A program made the translations under genes and the position numbers. 17,767 nucleotides of DNA from Candidatus Sivonenia alaskensis PMM_0068. Its GTDB lineage: Bacteria; Cyanobacteriota; Cyanobacteriia; Gloeobacterales; PMM-0068. Positions 6,786 through 12,482 of this stretch are shown in pieces. Numbering within the stretch: position 1 is the stretch's first letter; every line of letters starts with the position of its first letter. Where the stretch lies: NCBI GenBank assembly GCA_949127685.1, contig CASBPW010000286.1, positions 1-17,767 of the forward strand. Direction: 5' to 3'. The notes beneath the pieces were generated by a model. That model was not told where the DNA came from. It saw nothing but the letters and a program-made list of their open reading frames with translations, and searched no databases.

Positions 6786-8723
6786 CTATTCACCAAAGTA
6801 AAGCTTCAGTACTTCTGGGTCTAAGCCATGAACAATCCTCAGCTCCGGCAGACTTTGGCTGAGGGTTTTACCATAGCCTTTGCGGGTCATGCGTGGGTCC
6901 AGGATAGCAACTACGCCTCGATCTTGATGTGAGCGAATCAGTCTGCCAAATCCCTGCTTTAGTCGTAAGGCTGCATAGGGTAGGGCCAAGGCTGTAAACC
7001 ACGCCCAAGTATCCCCACCTTTTTTGAGCTTTTCACAACGGGCATCATAGACAGGGTCGCCAGGGGATTGAAATGGAATCCGGTCAATGATCACCAAACT
7101 AAGCTGAGGACCATCTACGGAAACCCCTTCCCAAAAACTGCTGGTAGCAAATAGGACTGGATTTGGCGTAGAACGGAACCATTCTAAAAGCTGGCGCTTG
7201 GGCATTTGCTTTTGGTGTTTGCTGGGCCAGGCAAGTTTATCCGCCAGAGCTTCGTAGCACTGAAGCATCGCCCCCATGGAAGTGAATAGAACAAAAGCCC
7301 TTCCTTGAGAAAGATTGACTAACTTCTCTACTTCTACGGCAACCTGTTCGTTAAACGAAGCTTGATTGGGGTCTGGTAGATGACGGGGTAAATAAAGTAA
7401 GGCTTGCTCTTTGAAGTTAAACGGACTGCTGAATTTGAGTTCTAAAGCCTTTTGCGGTTCCAAACCTACCTGGGCCCGGAAATAATTAAAAGGGTCGCTC
7501 CCCCCGGTCGTTAAGGTGGCAGAAGTCCAGACGCTGGTTGGACTATCTTCACAGAAAAACCAACTTTGCAGTTGAGCAGCCAAGTCTAAGGGCGCGCTCA
7601 AGAAAGCTGCTTTGGTTCCGGTCCGATGGGCTTCTGTTTGTTGCCAACTCACCCATTCTGGGGAGGGATTCATCAATAAATGGAGATGCCCTAGATAGCC
7701 AGCAAGGATGTCAGCTAAGCGGTCTCTACGCATCAGAGAAACGGCACCTTCCAGATTCTTTTCAGACTTTTCTTTGCCCTGCTCTTTTTCTTTAAGGTCG
7801 AGGCTTAGGAGTTTTTTTTGAAGAGCCATAATTTTTTGGTGCAAATGAGCCAAATCCAGTCGCTCCAGTTCCAGGGTGCGGTCACTGGGGTCTTCTAGCA
7901 CGCGCGCAAAAACTTGGTTTGCAATTTGTTCAACCGCTACTCTAGAGATTTCTACCTGTGCAAATTGTTTGCGTATTCGCTTTAAGGTTCTTCTAAGTCC
8001 AAAGTTACTAAATTCCAGGGTTAGGGTTCGGGTGGCATATTCAGCAAACTGATGGGCTTCATCCACTACCAAAAAGTCATAGGGAGGGAGCAACTGGCGA
8101 CTGGTAGCCCAATCCATCAACAGCAGGGCATGGTTGGTCACCAAAATCTGCGTTTGGGCCAGATTACGACGAGACTGAAAGTAAAAACAGCTGTCAAAAT
8201 GAGGGCAGCGTTCCCGTAGGCAATCATCGCCATCGGAGCGCACTTCATCCCACAGTTCGGAAGTGGGTTGGGCCTGGAGCTCAGACCAATCACCCTCTAT
8301 AGAGGTTGCTGCCCAAGTCCTAAATGCTTCTGGAGCCGCTTGTACTAAGAGATATTCGTCCCAGCGACGTTTAGAAAGATAATGACTGCGACCTTTCACC
8401 AGTTGGGCGGTAAAAGGAATCCCTAGGGCTTTTTGCAACAGAGGGATGTCTTTGTAGAGATACTGTTCCTGAAGAGCAATGGTCGCCGTAGAGATCACTA
8501 CCCGCTTGCCGGTGAGGACGGCAGGGACCAAGGCCGCAAAACTTTTCCCCGTGCCTGTTCCTGCTTCTACGACCACGGGCATCTTTTCTGCAAAGCCCCG
8601 GTGGATGGCCCGAGTCATTTCTAATTGAGCGGTCCGAACCTCATATCCTTCAAAAGCCCTGGCTATTTTGGCGAAGGCTTCGTCCAGAGATAGGACTGGC
8701 TGGGAATGTGCAGAAGATGACAC
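6786..8723 (-). CDS. dinG: DinG/YoaA-type superfamily 2 DNA helicase
   Basis: XPD-like (Rad3/DEAD_2) ATP-dependent DNA helicase of 645 residues, the length of YoaA-type rather than longer DinG proteins. Visible motifs are Walker A EAGTGTGKS (53-61), the DEAH box (221-224), motif III TSATL (400-404), FWEGVSVDGP (530-539) and motif VI QGFGRLIRSHQDRG (590-603). Of the four cysteines that normally hold the 4Fe-4S cluster, three are present (Cys168, 173, 179, with the CP typical of the family). The first, normally the last residue of a GRSNYLC-like motif, is Ser117 (GRSHYLS). The start is GTG, giving MSSSAHSQ; no clear ribosome site is seen, so a nearby start is possible. These helicases unwind 5'-tailed DNA and R-loops in repair. 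It stands alone between the two allophycocyanin clusters. Confidence 0.95.
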   Translation of the reverse strand: MSSSAHSQPVLSLDEAFAKIARAFEGYEVRTAQLEMTRAIHRGFAEKMPVVVEAGTGTGKSFAALVPAVLTGKRVVISTATIALQEQYLYKDIPLLQKALGIPFTAQLVKGRSHYLSKRRWDEYLLVQAAPEAFRTWAATSIEGDWSELQAQPTSELWDEVRSDGDDCLRERCPHFDSCFYFQSRRNLAQTQILVTNHALLLMDWATSRQLLPPYDFLVVDEAHQFAEYATRTLTLEFSNFGLRRTLKRIRKQFAQVEISRVAVEQIANQVFARVLEDPSDRTLELERLDLAHLHQKIMALQKKLLSLDLKEKEQGKEKSEKNLEGAVSLMRRDRLADILAGYLGHLHLLMNPSPEWVSWQQTEAHRTGTKAAFLSAPLDLAAQLQSWFFCEDSPTSVWTSATLTTGGSDPFNYFRAQVGLEPQKALELKFSSPFNFKEQALLYLPRHLPDPNQASFNEQVAVEVEKLVNLSQGRAFVLFTSMGAMLQCYEALADKLAWPSKHQKQMPKRQLLEWFRSTPNPVLFATSSFWEGVSVDGPQLSLVIIDRIPFQSPGDPVYDARCEKLKKGGDTWAWFTALALPYAALRLKQGFGRLIRSHQDRGVVAILDPRMTRKGYGKTLSQSLPELRIVHGLDPEVLKLYFGE

Positions 8724-9213
8724 AGAACCGTTTAGATATCTTTATTCATGATGCAACGAATAAAGGTTAATTGTTTGTTATTTAGTAATTCTCTGAATGT
8801 TCGATGTTACCTTTTAAAAGAGATATGTAGGTCAGGGCCTCTTTGTTATAAAACGTAACAAGTAAGTTCTGAACTTATACGCTCCTGTTCCTCTCAAAAA
8901 AAACAAACGTATAGATCTTGAAAGCCTCTATCCTAGAAGAGTCTGGCTCGGTCATATACCCTGTGATGATAACAGTGACAATGCCCTGACAAAGTGGCGC
9001 ATAACAGGAACTCCTTTTTGTCAGGATTAAGCCCTGATAGGAATGTAAGACCTACGTTGACTTTGGGGAGGGGCAGTGTTATCAGAGTTAGAGGAAAACT
9101 TAAGTTGTTCTTTAATTAGAACAATTCGAAGTAGACCCCACATGGCGCTATTCTGTGTTATCGCATGTGTGCCAGAAAAGTTGACGTTTTTCAGTCAGGA
9201 GTCCCCACAAATT
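8724..9213. promoter_or_regulatory. 490-base regulatory region upstream of apcA2
   Basis: No credible gene lies here; the open frame that extends apcA2 upstream from 9076 has no family similarity. The region holds several palindromes: TTGTTA-N7-TAACAA (8843-8861); a perfect 15-base palindrome TAAGTTC-T-GAACTTA (8863-8877) running directly into TATACG (8876-8881), a possible -10; a nested structure closed by TGATAACA (8967-8974) and TGTTATCA (9077-9084) around CCTGACAAA (8985-8993) and TTTGTCAGG (9017-9025); and a hairpin TTGTTCT-TTAATT-AGAACAA (9105-9124). I read it as an operator-bearing promoter followed by a long structured 5' leader. Promoter position and any regulator are inference. Confidence 0.55.
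8863..8877. promoter_or_regulatory. 15-base perfect palindrome, candidate operator
   Basis: TAAGTTCTGAACTTA is a perfect inverted repeat with a single central base. It lies about 340 bases before apcA2 and overlaps a TATACG hexamer that could be a -10 element. The size and symmetry suit a dimeric repressor or activator. The regulator is unknown. Confidence 0.45.
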
Positions 9214-9699
9214 ATGAGTGCTATCACTAAAGCTGTCCTAAACGCGGATGCTGAAGCCCGCTACCTGAGTCCTGGAGAGTTAGATGTAATCCGTTCTTAT
9301 CTACAATCTGGAGAGCGTCGCGTGCGCGTAGCCCGTGCATTGGCCGACAATTCCCAAAAGATTGTTAGAGCAGCCGGAGATCAGTTGTTCCAGAAGCGAC
9401 CTGATATCGTTTCTCCCGGTGGCAATGCCTTCGGGGAAGTAAAAACTGCCAAATGTCTGCGTGACATGGATTATTTCCTCCGCCTGATTGCCTATGGCGT
9501 GCTCGCTGGAGATACCGCACCCATTGATGAAATTGGCTTGATCGGAATCAAGGAAACCTATCGTCTTTTAGAGACCCCTATTCCTGCTACGGTTGAGGGA
9601 ATCAAAAACATGAAGGCTCAAGCTGTGAGCATGATGTCTGGAGATGATGCTGCGGAAGCTGGCTTCTACTTCGATTACGTCATTAGCGCAATGTCTTAA
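9214..9699 (+). CDS. Allophycocyanin alpha subunit, divergent copy 2
   Basis: A 161-residue allophycocyanin alpha-type subunit with the bilin cysteine at residue 81 (TAKCLRDMDYFLRL) and the ApcA-like opening MSAITKAVLNADAEARYLSP. It differs from copy 1 at many positions. Its second half carries residues seen in ApcD (allophycocyanin B): YGVLAGD, IGLIGIKETY and the ending FDYVISAMS, compared with FDYIIQFMS in ApcD as I recall it. It lacks the aromatic change before the bilin pocket (GWYLRL) typical of ApcD. It may therefore be an ApcA2 with ApcD-like features or an early-branching relative of ApcD. Start chosen by family alignment, with AGGAG at 9197-9201. It is followed 60 bases later by a matching divergent apcB, so the two probably form a dedicated alpha/beta pair. 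Confidence 0.93.
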   Translation: MSAITKAVLNADAEARYLSPGELDVIRSYLQSGERRVRVARALADNSQKIVRAAGDQLFQKRPDIVSPGGNAFGEVKTAKCLRDMDYFLRLIAYGVLAGDTAPIDEIGLIGIKETYRLLETPIPATVEGIKNMKAQAVSMMSGDDAAEAGFYFDYVISAMS

Positions 9700-9759
9700 T
9701 AACATGCCGCAACTCCTGTGGGGGTTCGGCGCTAAAAAACTACAAGGAGAACCTCCAAT

Positions 9760-10251
9760 ATGGCAATCGATGCAGTCACCCGGGTCATTAACCGGACTGA
9801 TTCTCAAGGTAAATATGCTCTAGGGGCAGACCTAGATGAAATCGCAAATTTCTTTAGCAGCGGAGAAGCACGTATAAAAGCTGCTTCTACTATCAGTGCG
9901 AATGCTTCTGCTATTCTGCGCCAATCTGTTTCGCGCCTATTTAGCGATCAACCTGACCTGCTCAGTCCGGGTGGGTATAGCTATACTTCTCGTCGTTATG
10001 CTGCTTGTGTACGTGATATGGAGTATTTCCTCCGTTATACTTCCTATGCTTTGGTGGCTGGTGACACCTCCATCCTCGATGAGCGGGTGCTTAACGGGTT
10101 GAAAGAAACCTATACCTCTTTGGGCGTTCCTATCGGTTCTACCGTGTCTGGTATTGTGGCGATGAAGAGTGTCGTCGCTGAGATGGTTGGTGGAGAGGCC
10201 GCACAGCAAACCAACCGCTTTTTTGACCATTTGGCTCAGGGACTGAGCTAG
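9760..10251 (+). CDS. Allophycocyanin beta subunit, divergent copy 2
   Basis: A 163-residue beta-type subunit with the bilin cysteine at residue 83 (AACVRDMEYFLRY) and the ApcB hallmark TSILDERVLNGLKETY. The site that normally carries the methylated asparagine (GGNAYT) reads GGYSYT, with Tyr73 in place of Asn. The ending FFDHLAQGLS has the FDH of ApcF rather than the FDY of ApcB, yet the protein lacks the longer ApcF C-terminus. It sits between ApcB and ApcF in character. AAGGAG at 9743-9748 is the ribosome site. It is paired with the upstream divergent alpha gene and ends at its own terminator, so this is a self-contained two-gene unit separate from the main apc cluster. Confidence 0.94.
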   Translation: MAIDAVTRVINRTDSQGKYALGADLDEIANFFSSGEARIKAASTISANASAILRQSVSRLFSDQPDLLSPGGYSYTSRRYAACVRDMEYFLRYTSYALVAGDTSILDERVLNGLKETYTSLGVPIGSTVSGIVAMKSVVAEMVGGEAAQQTNRFFDHLAQGLS

Positions 10252-10272
10252 AACTTCCCTTCTCATCCTTTT

Positions 10273-10301
10273 AAAGAGGGCCTAACAGGGCCCTCTTTTT
10301 T
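10273..10301 (+). terminator. Rho-independent terminator after apcB2
   Basis: AAAGAGGGCC (10273-10282) pairs perfectly with GGCCCTCTTT (10289-10298) around TAACAG and continues into a T-run. It closes the apcA2-apcB2 unit 21 bases after the stop. Confidence 0.95.
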
Positions 10302-10395
10302 GTCGGCAACTTAGGTATCTACGGATAGGGTGGTTATGCTCTCTCCCCCATTTTAAATGGCTTATAGGCCGGGGAAATAGGGCCCTATGAGTAAT

Positions 10396-10668
10396 GGGGG
10401 CTATTAGCGCATACGCGGCTTCTGGCGCCTTCTCGGTAGTAAGTACCCCAAATAGCGTTTATTTTGCTCTAAACGGCATTGAGACTTGCGAATAAATTGA
10501 TTTTGCATATTTCTAGAGTCGCCTGATTGCACTATCGTCAACCTAGCTCTTCAGCCTATGGCCGGGGGCCTTACTGGTGGTCCAGATAGAAGGTTGGGAG
10601 GAATAAATCCATCCTGACAGAGTAAAGCCTAAAGCGACTTCTAGCGCTAACAGAGGGTTATAGCCCCC
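10396..10668. ncRNA. Candidate structured RNA of about 270 nt, family not recognised
   Basis: The ends pair: GGGGGCTA (10396-10403) with TAGCCCCC (10661-10668), then TTAGCG (10404-10409) with CGCTAA (10645-10650). Directly abutting on the 3' strand, CTAGAGTCGC (10513-10522) pairs with GCGACTTCTAG (10634-10644) with one bulged T. Inside are hairpin CGTTTA/TAAACG (10456-10475) and stem CAACCT/AGGTTG (10539-10544 with 10591-10596). Together these give a two-lobed, rod-closed fold. The inverted repeats do not tell the strand; plus is suggested only because a downstream gene reads that way. It could also be a relic of a small mobile element with inverted ends. The pairings are seen directly; that they form an RNA is inference. 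Confidence 0.4.
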
Positions 10669-10846
10669 AGGCAATACTTACTTGCGGAGGAAACCATCTG
10701 AATGGTGCTGAATTTTTGACAGATGTCTTCGGGCTAAAGGCGCATGCTCACGAGAGAGAATCCAGCAAAATCTCTGATAACCAAAGTAATAAAGTAAGAC
10801 AATTTATGGTCAGCATCTCAGAAGATCTATACAGATGATTCGATTG

Positions 10847-10860
10847 TCACTATACTGTGA
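10847..10860 (+). promoter_or_regulatory. Probable -10 element with overlapping TCAC-N6-GTGA palindrome
   Basis: TATACT (10851-10856) is a good -10 hexamer 25 bases before the cyAbrB start codon and is framed exactly by TCAC and GTGA. I see no clear -35. The arrangement would let a dimeric regulator, perhaps the gene's own product, block the promoter. Confidence 0.4.
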
Positions 10861-10881
10861 TTGTCGCTTAGGTAAAAATTC

Positions 10882-11253
10882 ATGGCTACAGTAAGTGGGA
10901 AAGAATTACTGAAAAAAGTTGAAGAACTCAAAGGTACTCCAAAAAAAGAAATGGCTCGGCAACTAGGCTTTGTGTCCAAAACCAAAACCGGTCAGGAGCG
11001 AGTAAAACTTGCTTCTTTCATGAATGCTTTGCTGGAAGCAAAGGGTGTTGGCTTTGGTGGAAGTTCTGAACGTGATGGACGGGGCGGACGTTCTGCCTCT
11101 TATCGCATCCAAGTTCAACAAAATGGTAACTTGTTGGTAGGCGCAGCTTACACTCGTGAGATGAGCCTAGAGCCTGGTACAGAGTTTGAGATCCAGCTTG
11201 GACGCAAACATATTAAGTTGGTTAAAGTCAACGGTGGTGATGGGGACGATTAG
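10882..11253 (+). CDS. cyAbrB-family transcriptional regulator
   Basis: A 123-residue member of the cyanobacterial AbrB family (cyAbrB/CalA type), found in essentially all cyanobacteria and involved in carbon, nitrogen and stress gene control. The N-terminal half (GKELLKKVEELKG...KEEMAxxxG-like segment, here KKEMARQLGFVSKTKTGQERV) and the linker GGSSERDGRGGRSASYRI are typical. The DNA-binding swapped-hairpin AbrB domain is C-terminal (about 73-116: SYRIQVQQNGNLLVGAAYT...EFEIQLGRKHIKLV), the reverse of Bacillus AbrB. It ends in an acidic tail GGDGDD. Only a weak ribosome site (TAGG at 10869-10872) is visible. Its neighbours are the apcA2-apcB2 unit upstream and convergent lexA downstream; I cannot say which of the two main cyAbrB clades it belongs to. 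Confidence 0.93.
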   Translation: MATVSGKELLKKVEELKGTPKKEMARQLGFVSKTKTGQERVKLASFMNALLEAKGVGFGGSSERDGRGGRSASYRIQVQQNGNLLVGAAYTREMSLEPGTEFEIQLGRKHIKLVKVNGGDGDD

Positions 11254-11727
11254 TGCCATAAAGTGCGATTGACGGTCGCAGTATGCAAATACGGAGGACT
11301 GTTACAAAACCTCTGGCGCTAAGCTAAGCTATGTTCAAATCGACTGTGTAAAGGATGTTTGGAAGTTTGCTCCTACGGCAAAGTGACATCTACACTAGGT
11401 TTCAATCCATAGAAGATATCTAACGCATATGCTCTAAAGCTCAGTGGACGCTCTTGCTCAAGTCTGCTTTCTTTAGAGCTTATGTTGTTACTAGGGGATC
11501 TCCGTGGGGTACGCTTTGAAAATATGCATCCTTGTAATAACTAGTTCCCCTCCGGGAAGTAATGGCCGAGCGGTGTTGTAAAGATTCTTTACCCGTGATT
11601 CAATTTTGCCCTTGTGCTCCCGTGGCAACATCTTTTCGGAGAAGTTTCCAAGTTATAGGCACTGGATCTCCCCTTTTTGCTTCGGGCTAAGCACTAGTCT
11701 ATGGAGTGAAGGCCAAAACTGTTGTCG
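11254..11727. other. 474-base intergenic region between cyAbrB and lexA with inverted repeats
   Basis: The two flanking genes converge here and no gene is recognisable. GCTCTAAAG (11431-11439) pairs perfectly with CTTTAGAGC (11471-11479) around a 31-base loop. Next to it, GTTACTAGGGGA (11487-11498) can pair with TCCCCT (11546-11551) and AGTAAT (11558-11563), giving a longer imperfect rod. No T-rich terminator follows either. The region is long for a convergent gap and might hold a small RNA, but I cannot name one. Confidence 0.4.
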
Positions 11728-12315
11728 CTATAGCTTACGAATCAGTCCAGTCATTACACCACGTACTTCGAGACCACTACGCGGATGAATCGGAGGGTAT
11801 TTTTCATTGGCTGGATCAAGCCAAGTTTTACCATTTCGGTTGCGCAAATACTTAAGCGTCATTTCTCCATCAATGCGGGCAACAATAATTTGGCCATCAC
11901 GGGCTTGGTTGGTTATAGACACCACCACAATGTCTCCCTCATAGATTCCTGCGTTGATCATCGAATCACCCTTTACTTTGAGTAAGAAGGTCTGATTGCG
12001 GTCTTGAATCAGGTATTCGTCTAAGGACATACGTTGGTCTAAATAGTCTTCTTCTACTCCTACGGGTTCTCCTGCCGGGATACGCGTTTCTAAAAGAGGG
12101 ACTCCCAACAACTTAGGATGGATATAAAAGCGGGTACTTTCTGGCCGATCTTTAGCCAAGTAACCTGATTCTTCTAAAACTTGTATCCACCGATATACCG
12201 TGGTGCGATGCTGCTTAAGATCATCCGCTAGGGTGCGGATAGGGGGTAAGGGCCTGTTGGAGTAGGTCTCAATGAGTTGTTGTAAAAACTCTTTCTGGCG
12301 TCTGGTTATCGACAT
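11728..12315 (-). CDS. lexA: LexA repressor, autocleavage-competent
   Basis: A 195-residue LexA/S24-family repressor. Residues 1-60 form a LexA-like winged helix-turn-helix (SITRRQKEFLQQLIETY...LPPIRTLADDL...TTVYRWIQVLEESGYL). The C-terminal peptidase-like domain keeps the cleavage site Ala81-Gly82 (RIPAGEPV), catalytic Ser118 (KGDSMINAGIYEGD) and Lys155 (GEMTLKYL); spacing is almost the same as in E. coli LexA (84-85, 119, 156). It should therefore be RecA-responsive, unlike the well-known non-cleavable Synechocystis LexA. The ATG leaves a 167-base divergent region to mfd that contains a GTAC-N4-GTAC palindrome, a likely self-operator. No good ribosome site is seen before the ATG, but the homology begins at residue 2. 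A prophage-type S24 repressor is less likely given no phage genes nearby. Confidence 0.9.
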   Translation of the reverse strand: MSITRRQKEFLQQLIETYSNRPLPPIRTLADDLKQHRTTVYRWIQVLEESGYLAKDRPESTRFYIHPKLLGVPLLETRIPAGEPVGVEEDYLDQRMSLDEYLIQDRNQTFLLKVKGDSMINAGIYEGDIVVVSITNQARDGQIIVARIDGEMTLKYLRNRNGKTWLDPANEKYPPIHPRSGLEVRGVMTGLIRKL

Positions 12316-12339
12316 AGGTATTCAGAACAAACTGATTGG

Positions 12340-12353
12340 AGTACTTATGTACA
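12340..12353. promoter_or_regulatory. SOS-box-like LexA operator between lexA and mfd
   Basis: AGTACTTATGTACA contains a perfect GTAC-N4-GTAC inverted repeat. It fits the cyanobacterial LexA consensus RGTACNNNDGTWCB, recalled from Anabaena work, except at the last base. It lies 25 bases before the lexA start codon on its strand, suited to autoregulation, and 130 bases before mfd. Confidence 0.7.
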
Positions 12354-12359
12354 CATTGT

Positions 12360-12381
12360 GACAAATCTTGTGTCATTTGTC
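12360..12381. promoter_or_regulatory. Second inverted repeat GACAAAT-N8-ATTTGTC in the lexA-mfd region
   Basis: A perfect seven-base inverted repeat seven bases beyond the SOS-like box, also containing TGACA-N7-TGTCA. It could be a second operator or the promoter region of either divergent gene. Function unknown. Confidence 0.35.
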
Positions 12382-12482
12382 CTCAAAAATGTATTTCGCC
12401 CCTTTTACGCAAGAACTTTAGATCTTTACGATGCAGATACTATGACCCCGTAGGACAATTGAAGCAGTGTCGAAGCGTGCTC

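Larger units (their letters stand above)
10302..10881. other. 580-base gene-free region rich in long-range inverted repeats
   Basis: No open frame here looks like a gene, and I recognise no tRNA, tmRNA, SRP RNA or RNase P RNA core in either strand. The left part holds a compact hairpin: CCCCCATT (10345-10352) with AATGGGGG (10393-10400), around an upper stem CTTATAGG/CCTATGAG. From 10396 to 10668 a set of nested pairings suggests a structured RNA, listed separately. The right part (about 10690-10881) contains the probable promoter of the cyAbrB gene. Confidence 0.6.

Noticed and set aside
9076..9213. N-terminal extension of apcA2 (46 residues)
   Set aside because: No similarity to phycobiliproteins, overlaps leader hairpins, and a good ribosome site serves the ATG at 9214.
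10556..10589. HDV-like ribozyme suggested by GGCCGGGGGCC
   Set aside because: The required double-pseudoknot pairings could not be completed from the sequence.
10302..10881. RNase P RNA, tmRNA or 6S RNA as an explanation of the structured gap
   Set aside because: The RNase P core (GAGGAAAGTCCGGGC) and the tmRNA tRNA-like ends are absent on both strands, and the two-lobed pairing does not resemble the single rod of 6S RNA.
11400..11410. GTTTCAATCC, reminiscent of a cyanobacterial CRISPR repeat
   Set aside because: A single partial copy with no repeat-spacer periodicity.
12336..12482. Upstream extension of mfd with a cysteine-rich start (CTHCDKSCVICPQKC), looking like a small zinc finger
   Set aside because: It needs a TTG start, runs through the LexA-type palindrome, has no ribosome site, and Mfd homologues begin at the ATG at 12483. 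The cysteines are probably chance.
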